Assembly: GCF_002797895.1 (NCBI RefSeq)
Contig: NZ_PGES01000001.1
Coordinates: 3,782,001 to 3,846,000 of the forward strand
Length of the DNA stretch: 64,000 nt
Reading direction: 5' to 3'
Origin: Janthinobacterium sp. 67
GTDB lineage: Bacteria; Pseudomonadota; Gammaproteobacteria; Burkholderiales; Burkholderiaceae_D
The notes beneath the pieces are model-generated. The model was not told the origin of the DNA, searched no databases, and saw only the letters and a list, made by a program, of their open reading frames with translations. This document shows, in pieces, positions 8,720-17,252 of the stretch (position 1 is its first letter; the number at the start of each line of letters is the position of its first letter). A program made the position numbers and the translations under genes.

Positions 8720-10312
8720 ATGGATAACCAGCGCCGCATCTTCCTGCAGAGCGCTGCGCGCATCACCGCGCTGGCCGCCGCCGGCAGCGTGCTGTCCGGT
8801 TCCAGCGCGAGCGCCGCCACGCGCATGAATGGCGCCGGCTATCCATTTGCGCTCGGTGTCGCCTCCGGCTCGCCCTTGCCCGACGCCGTCGTGCTGTGGA
8901 CGCGCATCTGCCACGACCCGCTGCACGCAGCGGCCACGCCCGCCATCGCCCTGACCGTGCGCTGGGAAGTGGCCGAAGACGAGGCGTTTCGCCGCATTGC
9001 CGCCAAGGGACAGGCCACGGCCATGCCCGCCCTCGCGCACAGCGTGCACGTCGACGCGGGCGGCCTGGCGCCCGGACGCTGGTACTGGTATCGCTTCATG
9101 CTGGGCGACGCCGTCAGTCCCGTGGGCCGCACGCGCACTGCGCCCGAGCCCGGCGCCATGCCTGCCTCGCTGAAACTGGCCGTCGCTTCATGCCAGCACT
9201 GGGAATTCGGCGCGTATGGGGCGCACCGGCACATCGCGGCGGCCGCGCCCGACCTGGTGGCCTTCCTCGGCGACTACATCTATGAGTGGGGACCGTACCA
9301 GCTGCAGCATCCAAGCCGGGCCGTGCGCACGCACGAGAGTTTTACGCTGGACGATTACCGCGCCCGCTACGCGCAATACAAGAGCGACCGCGACTTGCAG
9401 GGCGCGCACCTGGCCGCGCCGTGGATCGTCACCTGGGACGACCATGAAGTGGCCAACGATTACGGCAAGGACCGCGACGAGTTGCTCACGCCCACCTTCT
9501 TGCAGCGGCGCGCAGCCGCCTACCAGGCGTTTTATGAACACATGCCGCTGCGTTTGCTGCCGCTGGGCAGACGGGGCTTTGTCGACATGCGCATCTACCA
9601 GCGCTACGACTGGGGCCGGCTGGCGCGCTTTCACGTGCTGGACGACCGGCAATACCGCGCCTATCACGCGTGCGCCAGGCCGGGCCGCGGGGGCTCCAAT
9701 TCCGTCACCACGCGCAACTGCCCCGACTTGCTGAAGCCGCAGCGCACGATGCTGGGCGAGGAACAGCAGCGCTGGCTGCAAGCGGGCCTCGATGCTTCTC
9801 CCGCGCGCTGGAATATTGTGGCCCAGCAAACCCTGATGGCGCAATCGAGCCAGGTGCCCATATTGCGGCCCGGCGACGAACGCGTCTGGACCGATGGCTG
9901 GGATGGCTACCCGATGGCGCGCCAGCACCTGCTCGACGCCCTGCAAAGCAGCAAGGCGAGCAACCCGCTGGTGCTGTCGGGCGACGTGCACACTTTCTAT
10001 GCGAGCGAGCTGAGCCGCAACGCCATGCGGCCCACCGGCAAGAACAATCCCGTGCTGGCCACCGAGTTTTGCGGCACCTCGATCACCTCGAGTTCACGCC
10101 CACAGGCGCGCACGGAGCAATACGTGGCGATGAACCCGCACATCCGCTACGGGCGCAGCGACAAGCGCGGCTATATGTTGATGGAGATCACGCCGGAGAA
10201 AACCACGACCCTGTTCCAGGGCCTGGACAATGTGCGCGACAGCGCATCGACCATCGCGACACTGGCCAGCTTTGTCGTGCGCGACGGCAAGGCGGGCTTG
10301 CAAGCAAGCTAG
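8720..10312 (+). CDS. phoD: PhoD-family alkaline phosphatase/phosphodiesterase, Tat-exported
   Basis: A 530-residue PhoD-type metallophosphatase. The N-terminus MDNQRRIFLQSAARITALAAAGSVLSGSSASA is a twin-arginine signal (RRIFLQ), so the folded Ca/Fe enzyme is exported. A PhoD_N beta-sandwich domain (about 40-140, GVASGSPLPDAVVLWTR) precedes the catalytic domain, with metal-ligand motifs FLGDYIYEWG, WDDHEVANDYG, QQTLMAQ and SGDVHTFYAS. It releases phosphate from phosphodi- and monoesters. Its TAG stop shares the bases CTAG with the stop of the convergent LytTR gene, leaving no room for a terminator. Confidence 0.92.
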   Translation: MDNQRRIFLQSAARITALAAAGSVLSGSSASAATRMNGAGYPFALGVASGSPLPDAVVLWTRICHDPLHAAATPAIALTVRWEVAEDEAFRRIAAKGQATAMPALAHSVHVDAGGLAPGRWYWYRFMLGDAVSPVGRTRTAPEPGAMPASLKLAVASCQHWEFGAYGAHRHIAAAAPDLVAFLGDYIYEWGPYQLQHPSRAVRTHESFTLDDYRARYAQYKSDRDLQGAHLAAPWIVTWDDHEVANDYGKDRDELLTPTFLQRRAAAYQAFYEHMPLRLLPLGRRGFVDMRIYQRYDWGRLARFHVLDDRQYRAYHACARPGRGGSNSVTTRNCPDLLKPQRTMLGEEQQRWLQAGLDASPARWNIVAQQTLMAQSSQVPILRPGDERVWTDGWDGYPMARQHLLDALQSSKASNPLVLSGDVHTFYASELSRNAMRPTGKNNPVLATEFCGTSITSSSRPQARTEQYVAMNPHIRYGRSDKRGYMLMEITPEKTTTLFQGLDNVRDSASTIATLASFVVRDGKAGLQAS

Positions 10313-11175
10313 CAAGTCCCTTTCAAGGCATCGCGGTAGCGCCGGCTGACGGGCACTTCCCCGCCAGTGGACAGCACGGCACGGGCATCGCCCGATTCCA
10401 GCGGCACGATACTCTGCACGAAATCGAGGTTGGCGATATAGCTGCGGTGCACGCGCACAAAGCGCTTGCCGTCGAGGCGGCGCTCGATGGCCGCCATGGT
10501 CGAGCGCAGCGGGTAATCGTGGCCGCGCACGTGCAAATTCACATAGTTGCCCCAAGCCTGTATCCATTCGATATCCGCTGCGGGCAGCAGAAAATCCTTG
10601 CCCAGCTTGCGCACCAGGAAGCGCTCGGGCTGCTCCACCGGTTCCACGGCCGGCCCTTCGTCCGGTTCACCGAGCAAGGTCGCCTCGCCTTGCCAGCGCA
10701 TCAGCAGCAACTGGTAAAAGCCCACGGCCAGCAAGACAAGGAAGTAAGCACGCACATCTTTCAGGTATTCATACGGCAGCTCGCGCCACCAGGCGCCAAA
10801 ATCATAATGGCTGCCGGCGCTCCAGTACGCCAGCTTGCGCAAGGCCACCATGGCCGCCACATGCACGAGGCTGTAGACGACCGACGCGGCCAGGTGCCAG
10901 CGCAGGTTCTGGCGCTGGAACACGAGGTGCAGGGGCCGGTACTGGCCCGCCAGGATCACCACGGGCACCAGCGCCAGCAGCACCAGATTGCTGCTCCACT
11001 CCCACACGGCCACTGCCCAGAACGGCGTGTCAACGCCGGTGCGCTGCAAATCGGTCCACGCCAGCCAGCTGTTCACGCTGGCCTGCAGGAGATACAGCGC
11101 GATCCAGAATCCAGGCTCGGCCACGCGCCGCCAGCGTTGATAACGTTGCAACAAGTCAGGGGAAGCGATGCGCAT
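10309..11175 (-). CDS. LytTR-domain membrane transcriptional regulator
   Basis: A 288-residue protein with about four hydrophobic spans (residues roughly 20-160) joined by an acidic, proline-rich linker (GEPDEGPAVEPVEQPE) to a C-terminal LytTR DNA-binding domain (about 185-288). Landmarks of the latter are IEWIQAWGNYVNLHVRG, RSTMAAIERRLDGKRFVRVHRSYIANL and VPVSRRYRDALK. There is no receiver domain and no adjacent histidine kinase, so signal sensing probably occurs in the membrane part. It is transcribed divergently from an acyltransferase gene (154-base gap), a likely target, and converges on phoD with overlapping stops. Confidence 0.85.
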   Translation of the reverse strand: MRIASPDLLQRYQRWRRVAEPGFWIALYLLQASVNSWLAWTDLQRTGVDTPFWAVAVWEWSSNLVLLALVPVVILAGQYRPLHLVFQRQNLRWHLAASVVYSLVHVAAMVALRKLAYWSAGSHYDFGAWWRELPYEYLKDVRAYFLVLLAVGFYQLLLMRWQGEATLLGEPDEGPAVEPVEQPERFLVRKLGKDFLLPAADIEWIQAWGNYVNLHVRGHDYPLRSTMAAIERRLDGKRFVRVHRSYIANLDFVQSIVPLESGDARAVLSTGGEVPVSRRYRDALKGTC

Positions 11176-11329
11176 GGGTTCAGTGGTGAATTAGTTGCAC
11201 GATTGTAACGTCCCACACCCGTCCCAGGCCATCCATTCGTCACAGCCAGCCGTCCGCTGATCCCATTTCGCTGGCTGCCAGCCCCGTCGCTGCCTATGCT
11301 GGGGCCTCCTTCACCACTTCCTTCCGATC

Positions 11330-12502
11330 ATGAGCCATGACACCCGCCGCCACGATATCGACGCCTTGCGCTTTCTCGTCTTCAGTCTGCTGATCGTCTA
11401 TCACACTGCCCTGCTCTACATGGATGGCTGGAACTTTCACATGCACAGCAGCTACGCCACCGATGCCTTGAACATGCCGCTGGTCTTCCTGAACCGCTGG
11501 CGCATGGAAATCGTCTTCCTCATCTCGGGCGTGTCGTGCGCCATGATGACGCAGGCCTCGCGCAGTGCCTTCCTGTGGCGCAGGGTCAAGCGCCTGCTCT
11601 TGCCGCTGCTGTTCGGCATGGCCGTCATCATCCCCATCCAGCCGTATTGCGAAGGCGTCAGCAAGGGATTGATCGAGCCTGGCTACGGACAGTTCCTGCT
11701 CCATTACTTTGGCGGTTATGCCTGGCCCGAAGGCGCCTTCGCCGGATGGCAATTTGGCTTTACGTGGAATCACTTGTGGTATCTCGTGTACTTGCTGCTG
11801 TACACCATCGTGCTCGTGGCGCTGCAGCCGCTGCTGGGACGGATAAAACCGTACTTCCGGCGCCTGCGCGGCTGGCGCCTGCTGGTCTTGCCGGCCCTGC
11901 CCGCCCTGGCCGCCACGGCATTCCTGAAGATGCGCTATCCGGAAACCCATGCGATAGTGCGCGACTGGTATGCGCACGGCATCTATTTCACGCTGTTCGT
12001 GTATGGCTGGTGGCTGGGCAATGACAAGGGCTTGTGGGCGGAACTGGCGCGCCTGCGCTGGCATACGCTGTGGCTGGGTCTGGGCGCGTTTGCCGTGTAC
12101 ATGGCATTCGACCAGATTTATTCGGAGAACCTGCTGACCTGGGCCTCGTTTGGCTCATGGCCGATGCGCAACCTGTACATGTGGCTGGCCATCTGCGCCA
12201 TCCTGGGCTGGTCGCACACTTTGCTCAATAAACCGTTTGCCTGGCTGCCATGGGCGCGCCAGGCCGTCTTTCCCTGGTACCTATTGCACCAGAGCGCAAT
12301 CGTGCTGCTGGCCTACTGGCTCGTGCCCCTGAAACTGGGCCCCGTGCTGGAGCCACTGCTGATCTTCATCGGGACGGTGGCGACCTGCTGGCTGGGGACA
12401 TCGCTGCTGATCAGCAAGATCAACTGGCTGCGCCCCTGCTTCGGCTTGCCCGCCCAGCCAGGGCGACGCCTGACGGCGGACACAGCCTTGGCGGCGAACT
12501 AG
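11330..12502 (+). CDS. Acyltransferase-3 family membrane protein (OpgC/OafA-like)
   Basis: A 390-residue integral membrane acyltransferase with about ten hydrophobic segments. The N-terminal RRHDIDALRFLVFSLLIVYHTALL holds the Arg-x-x-Ala-Leu-Arg and His signatures of the Acyl_transf_3 family, which adds O-acetyl or O-succinyl groups to periplasmic or surface glycans. The arrangement recalls OpgC (glucan succinylation), but the acceptor cannot be told from sequence. It diverges from the LytTR regulator. Its TAG stop shares CTAG with the stop of the convergent fadD gene. Confidence 0.82.
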   Translation: MSHDTRRHDIDALRFLVFSLLIVYHTALLYMDGWNFHMHSSYATDALNMPLVFLNRWRMEIVFLISGVSCAMMTQASRSAFLWRRVKRLLLPLLFGMAVIIPIQPYCEGVSKGLIEPGYGQFLLHYFGGYAWPEGAFAGWQFGFTWNHLWYLVYLLLYTIVLVALQPLLGRIKPYFRRLRGWRLLVLPALPALAATAFLKMRYPETHAIVRDWYAHGIYFTLFVYGWWLGNDKGLWAELARLRWHTLWLGLGAFAVYMAFDQIYSENLLTWASFGSWPMRNLYMWLAICAILGWSHTLLNKPFAWLPWARQAVFPWYLLHQSAIVLLAYWLVPLKLGPVLEPLLIFIGTVATCWLGTSLLISKINWLRPCFGLPAQPGRRLTADTALAAN

Positions 12503-14181
12503 GCAACCTTCTTTTCGTCGCGCAATTGACGGCGCAAGATCTTGCCGACATTGGTCTTCGGCAATTCATCGCGGAACTCGATGTATTTCGGTTTCTTGTA
12601 GGCCGTCAATTCATGTTTACAATGCTCGCGGATCTGTTCCACCGTCAGGTTCGGATCCTTGCGCACGACAAACACTTTTACGGCTTCACCCGCGTTGGCG
12701 TCCGGCACGCCGATGCAAGCGCACTCGAGCACGCCCGGGCACGAGGCGACCACGTCTTCCACCTCGTTCGGATACACATTGAAGCCGGACACGATGATCA
12801 TGTCTTTCTTGCGATCCACGATTTTTACGTAGCCGCGCTCGTCCATGACACCCACGTCGCCCGTCTTGAAGTAACCGTCGGCCGTCATCGACTTGGCCGT
12901 CTCGTCCGGACGCTGCCAGTAACCGGCCATCACTTGCGGGCCGCGCACGGCGATCTCGCCCGGCTCGCCCAGCGGCACTTCCACGCCATCGTCGTTGAGA
13001 ATCGCCACCTCCGTCGACGGGAACGGCAAGCCGATGGTGCCCGTAAATTCCGTGATGTCGACACGGTTGCCCGTCACCACGGGCGACGTTTCCGACATGC
13101 CATAGCCTTCGATCAGCGGGCAGCCCGTCAGTTTCAGCCAGCGTTCGGCCACGTTGCGCTGCAAGGCCATGCCGCCGCCATTGCACACTTTGTAGCTGGA
13201 GAAATCGAGCTTGGCAAAATCGGCATTGTTCAGCAGCGCGTTGTACAAGGTATTGACGGCCGGGAAGACGACGATCTTGTGCTTGGACAATTCCTTGACG
13301 AAACCGGGGATGTCGCGCGGATTGGGAATCAGCACGTTCAAGCCGCCCACGCGCATGCCCATCAGGGCGCTGACCGTCAACGAATAGATGTGATACAGGG
13401 GCAAGGCGCACATGAAGCCCATCGAGGTGGCGCGCATCTCCTTGGTCATCACGGGCGAAATCCACGCCTCGTTTTGCAGCACGTTGGCGATCACGTTATG
13501 GTGCAACAACATCGCGCCCTTCGACACGCCCGTCGTGCCACCCGTGTATTGCAGGAAGACGATATCGTCATGCCCCTGCTGCACCGGCGTCAGGCTCAGG
13601 CGTGCGCCTTCGGCCAGCATCTTGTTGAAACTGATGGCGTTCGGCAAGGAAAACGCGGGCACCATTTTCTTGATATTGCGCACGACGAAGTTGACGATGG
13701 TGCCTTTCAGTCCGCCCAGCAAGTCGCCCATGGTGGCAACGATCACGTGCTTGACCTGGGTATGCGGCAACACCTGCTCGACCGTGGTGGCGAAGTTTTC
13801 CAGCACGATGATCGCTTCGCTGCCCGAGTCGATCAGCTGGTGCTGCAATTCACGGGGCGTGTACAGCGGGTTGACGTTGACCACCGTGTAGCCGGCACGC
13901 AAGATCGCCGCCATGGCCACCGGATACTGCAGCACGTTCGGCAGCATGATCGCCACGCGCGCGCCCGTCTTCAGGCCCTTGCTTTGCAGCCAGGCGCCCA
14001 TCTGCAGCGACAGCTTGTCGAGCTCGCGGTAGGTGAGGAATTTATCCATGCACACGAAAGCGTTGCGGTCCGCATATTTCTGGAACGACTCTTCCAGCAA
14101 ATGCGTGACGGAACGGTATTGCGTGCAGTCGATCTCTGCGGGAACGCTGTCCGGGTACGACTTCAACCAAATCTTGTCCAT
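12499..14181 (-). CDS. fadD: Long-chain fatty-acid-CoA ligase FadD (copy 2 of a tandem pair)
   Basis: A 560-residue AMP-forming acyl-CoA synthetase that activates fatty acids for beta-oxidation, probably at the inner membrane. The P-loop-like motif is YTGGTTGVSKGAM, the adenylation motif EGYGMSETSP, the ribose-binding motif YFKTGDVG, and the C-terminal catalytic lysine lies in PKTNVGKILRR. It begins MDKIWLKSYPDSVPAEID, nearly identical in form to the upstream paralogue that ends 60 bases earlier. The pair looks like an ancestral tandem duplication. It is the last gene of the pair and converges on the acyltransferase gene. Confidence 0.94.
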   Translation of the reverse strand: MDKIWLKSYPDSVPAEIDCTQYRSVTHLLEESFQKYADRNAFVCMDKFLTYRELDKLSLQMGAWLQSKGLKTGARVAIMLPNVLQYPVAMAAILRAGYTVVNVNPLYTPRELQHQLIDSGSEAIIVLENFATTVEQVLPHTQVKHVIVATMGDLLGGLKGTIVNFVVRNIKKMVPAFSLPNAISFNKMLAEGARLSLTPVQQGHDDIVFLQYTGGTTGVSKGAMLLHHNVIANVLQNEAWISPVMTKEMRATSMGFMCALPLYHIYSLTVSALMGMRVGGLNVLIPNPRDIPGFVKELSKHKIVVFPAVNTLYNALLNNADFAKLDFSSYKVCNGGGMALQRNVAERWLKLTGCPLIEGYGMSETSPVVTGNRVDITEFTGTIGLPFPSTEVAILNDDGVEVPLGEPGEIAVRGPQVMAGYWQRPDETAKSMTADGYFKTGDVGVMDERGYVKIVDRKKDMIIVSGFNVYPNEVEDVVASCPGVLECACIGVPDANAGEAVKVFVVRKDPNLTVEQIREHCKHELTAYKKPKYIEFRDELPKTNVGKILRRQLRDEKKVA

Positions 14182-14207
14182 CTATGCCTCATCTTTATCT
14201 GTAGAAA

Positions 14208-14233
14208 GGGTGTGCAGCCTGATGCGCACACCC
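14208..14233 (-). terminator. Hairpin between the two fadD genes
   Basis: The minus strand reads GGGTGTGC, a 10-base loop, GCACACCC, then TTTCTAC: an 8-bp stem with a short T run, just after the stop of the first fadD. It could be a weak terminator or a differential-expression hairpin between the paralogues. Confidence 0.45.
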
Positions 14234-14241
14234 TGCACTGT

Positions 14242-15924
14242 TTATGCTGCTATCTTCGTTTCGTCACGCAGGGCGCGACGCAAAATCTTGCCAACGTTGG
14301 TCTTCGGCAGTTCATCGCGGAACTCGATGTATTTCGGCCGCTTGTAGCCCGTGAATTGTTCCTTGCAATACGCGGCCAGCACGGCCTGGGTCAGGTTCGG
14401 ATCCTTGCGCACGACAAACACTTTCACGGCTTCGCCAGAATGCTCGTCCGGCACGCCCACGCACGCGCACTCGAGCACGCCCGGATGGGCCGCGATGACG
14501 GCCTCGACTTCGTTCGGATATACATTGAAGCCGGAGACGAGGATCATGTCTTTCTTGCGGTCGACGATCTTCACGTAGCCGCGCTCGTCCATGATGCCCA
14601 CGTCGCCCGACTTGAAGTAGCCGTCGGCCGTCATGACCTTGGCCGTTTCATCGGGACGGTTCCAGTAGCCGCTCATCACTTGCGGGCCGCGGATGGCGAT
14701 TTCGCCCGTCTGCCCCAGTGGCACTTCCTTGCCGTCATCATCGAGGATGGCGATCTCGGTCGACGGCACGGGCAAGCCGATGGTGCCGGAAAACGCCGTG
14801 CTGTCGGCGCGGTTGCAGGTGGCGACAGGCGACGTTTCCGACAAGCCATAGCCTTCGATGATGGACACGCCCGTCACTTGCAGCCATTTGTCGTTGACGG
14901 CTTGCTGCACCGCCATGCCGCCGCCATTGGCGATCTTCAAGCCCGAGAAATCGAGCTTGGCGAAATCGGGGTGATTGACCAGCGCGTTATACAAGGTATT
15001 GACCGCAGGCAGCAGATTGAATTTGTACTTGCCCAGCTCCTTGATCAGGCCCGGGATATCGCGCGGATTCGGGATCAGGATATTCAGCGCGCCCACGCGC
15101 GTACCCCACATCGCGCACGCCGTCAGGGCGAAGATATGGTACAGCGGCAAGGCGCACACGACGATCATCTGCTCCTGACTGTTCTGGTCGAGCGCCGCGC
15201 CCGACCACGCTTCGCTTTGCAGCACATTGGCGATCACATTGCGGTGGCTCAAGGTCGCGCCTTTCGACACGCCCGTCGTGCCACCCGTGTATTGGAGGAA
15301 GGCGGGGTCGTTGACGCTCAGCTCGACGGGCGTGAGTTTCATGCGGCTGCCCAGCGCCAGCGCCTGCTTGAAGCGCATGGCGTTCGGCAAGGAATACGCG
15401 GGCACCATCTTCTTGACGTTGCGCACGACAAAATTGACGATCATGCCCTTCAAGCCGCCCAGCATCTCGCCCATGCTGGCGACGATGATGTGCTTGACGG
15501 CCGTCTTGCCCAGCACTTGCTCCAAGGTATGGGCAAAGTTTTCCAGCACGATGATGGCTTCGCTGCCCGAGTCGTTGAGCTGATGCTCGAGTTCGCGCGG
15601 CGTATATAAAGGGTTGACGTTGACCACCGTGTAGCCGGCGCGCAGGACGGCGGCAATGGCGATCGGATACTGCAGCACGTTCGGCATCATCAGGGCCACT
15701 CGCGCGCCCTTTTTCAGGCCGCGGCTTTGCAGCCAGGCACCCAGCTGGCGCGAGTAGGTATCGAGTTCGGCATAGGTGAGAAATTTGTCCATGCAGACAT
15801 AGGCGTTGCGGTCCGCATATTTTTGAAACGCTTCTTCCAGCAAATGCACCAGCGAACGATATTGATCAGGATCGATGTCGGCGGGGACGCCGGGAGGATA
15901 CGACTTCAGCCAAATTTTTTCCAT
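14242..15924 (-). CDS. fadD: Long-chain fatty-acid-CoA ligase FadD (copy 1 of a tandem pair)
   Basis: A 560-residue AMP-forming acyl-CoA synthetase, the same length as its downstream paralogue and alignable end to end by eye. Motifs are YTGGTTGVSKGAT, EGYGLSETSP, YFKSGDVG and PKTNVGKILRR. All catalytic motifs are intact in both copies, so both are probably functional. Differences concentrate in the substrate-tunnel half (for example SLTPVQQGHDD in copy 2 against KLTPVELSVND here), which hints at different chain-length preference. The 276-base upstream region should hold the promoter for both genes. Confidence 0.94.
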   Translation of the reverse strand: MEKIWLKSYPPGVPADIDPDQYRSLVHLLEEAFQKYADRNAYVCMDKFLTYAELDTYSRQLGAWLQSRGLKKGARVALMMPNVLQYPIAIAAVLRAGYTVVNVNPLYTPRELEHQLNDSGSEAIIVLENFAHTLEQVLGKTAVKHIIVASMGEMLGGLKGMIVNFVVRNVKKMVPAYSLPNAMRFKQALALGSRMKLTPVELSVNDPAFLQYTGGTTGVSKGATLSHRNVIANVLQSEAWSGAALDQNSQEQMIVVCALPLYHIFALTACAMWGTRVGALNILIPNPRDIPGLIKELGKYKFNLLPAVNTLYNALVNHPDFAKLDFSGLKIANGGGMAVQQAVNDKWLQVTGVSIIEGYGLSETSPVATCNRADSTAFSGTIGLPVPSTEIAILDDDGKEVPLGQTGEIAIRGPQVMSGYWNRPDETAKVMTADGYFKSGDVGIMDERGYVKIVDRKKDMILVSGFNVYPNEVEAVIAAHPGVLECACVGVPDEHSGEAVKVFVVRKDPNLTQAVLAAYCKEQFTGYKRPKYIEFRDELPKTNVGKILRRALRDETKIAA

Positions 15925-16200
15925 CCTGTGCCTCTTGTCTCGAATAATCGTGGGGGAGCCGGCGCACCTTGCCGGCGCGGATCATTGCTGCGGATTCTGT
16001 TGTCCGGCAGTCAGTTTGAGCATTCTGACGAGCAATTGCTCTATGCTACTAATGCGATGCTATCGGGCGCCGCGCTTCCATGCAAGCGCTTTCAACAGTA
16101 TTCGAGCGACAACTCTAGGACGCTTTTGTGCTGCACTGCAGCATGATAAATACGCTGTTGCAGGATCGTCCGGCTCGGCGTACCAGACAATCTTTACGGG
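15925..16200. other. Intergenic region upstream of the fadD pair, with a perfect palindrome
   Basis: This 276-base gap lies between the start of the first fadD (minus strand) and the end of the DUF2265 gene (minus strand). A perfect 7+1+7 inverted repeat, TGCTGCA-C-TGCAGCA, sits at 16129-16143. A GCCGGC pair around 15960-15980 can also fold. I see no FadR- or PsrA-type operator that I can name. The palindrome could be a regulator site or part of a terminator for the DUF2265 gene. Confidence 0.35.
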
Positions 16201-17250
16201 TCAGGGGCTGGACAATTGTTCCAGCGCATGCCTGCGCTCAGGCTTGCTGAGTTGAGACATTGTGTGCACTGCAGCATAAAAAGCACGAAAGTTCTTTTTT
16301 TCTTCCAGCAATTTTTTGAAGGCTGGCAAAAATTCATTGTAGGTGGACACGGAAGCCAGGTGCGCATTGCTCAATGGCTGCTCGAACCAGCGGTCATAAC
16401 CGGCAAAACCACCCCAGTGTTGCTTGAGCAATTGATATGCCTGTTTCAGCGCCACGAACACCTGCGCCTTGCGCGCGCGTTTCTCCGCATCGCTGGCGTC
16501 GCTCGCATACACGGTCTCCAGTTCGCCACGGTATTGCAGCAGCAGGGCGAGGAAATCCTGACGCCGCGCCGTGTACTGGGCGTATGCCGCGCGCATCGCG
16601 TCATTGCCCTCGCGCGTCAGCCAGCGCTGCACGCCTGCCTCTTCCACGGCGCTGGCAAACGATTCATTGAAGGCAGAATCGCCGGGCACGTACACGACCT
16701 GGTGCGCCAGTTCATGGAAGATCAGGCGCGCCAGTTCCGCATCGTTGTAATTGATAAAGGTCGACAGCAAGGGATCGTCGAACCAGCCCAGCGTGGAATA
16801 CGCGGGCACGCCACCCACCTGCACGTCGTAATGCTGGGCGCGCAGTTCGGCCGCATACGCGAGTGCCTCGTCCTTGCTGTAATAGCCGCGGTAATTGACG
16901 CAGCCGGCGATGGGAAAACACCATTGCAGGGGCTGCAGCGACAGTTCCGGCGTGGCCACCACGTTCCACAGCACGAAGGGGCGCTGCAGGGAGGCGTAGT
17001 TCTTGTAGCTGCCATTGTCCGGTAAATCCAGCTCGCTGACGGCAAAGCGGCGGATCTGCTGCGCCTTGGCCAGGCGCACTTTCAGTCGCGGCTCGGTGGC
17101 CGGGTCGTCGAGCCAGTCGCCGATGGGACGCGCGCCGGACCACAGCGCATATTGCCCCTGCGCCGCCTGCGTGTAATAGCGCAACTGCGTGCAGCCGCCC
17201 AGCACCACGCACAAGGTACCGACAAGCAAGCGGGCCGGCCAGCGCGCCAT
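16201..17250 (-). CDS. DUF2265 predicted aminopeptidase, lipoprotein
   Basis: A 349-residue protein of the predicted aminopeptidase family (DUF2265, COG4324). The N-terminus ends in a lipobox LGGC (Cys near residue 20), so it is probably a membrane-anchored lipoprotein. The zinc-peptidase signature HELAHQVVYV is followed by an acidic motif, FNESFASAVEEAG, that can supply the third ligand. It starts 2 bases after the stop of the molybdopterin oxidoreductase gene, so the two are co-transcribed. No substrate is known for the family. Confidence 0.85.
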   Translation of the reverse strand: MARWPARLLVGTLCVVLGGCTQLRYYTQAAQGQYALWSGARPIGDWLDDPATEPRLKVRLAKAQQIRRFAVSELDLPDNGSYKNYASLQRPFVLWNVVATPELSLQPLQWCFPIAGCVNYRGYYSKDEALAYAAELRAQHYDVQVGGVPAYSTLGWFDDPLLSTFINYNDAELARLIFHELAHQVVYVPGDSAFNESFASAVEEAGVQRWLTREGNDAMRAAYAQYTARRQDFLALLLQYRGELETVYASDASDAEKRARKAQVFVALKQAYQLLKQHWGGFAGYDRWFEQPLSNAHLASVSTYNEFLPAFKKLLEEKKNFRAFYAAVHTMSQLSKPERRHALEQLSSP

Positions 17251-17252
17251 GG

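Noticed and set aside
12250..15609. A 1,119-codon plus-strand open frame opposite both fadD genes
   Set aside because: It is an antisense shadow caused by high GC codon bias; the opposite strand has complete AMP-ligase motifs and no family is recognisable in this frame.
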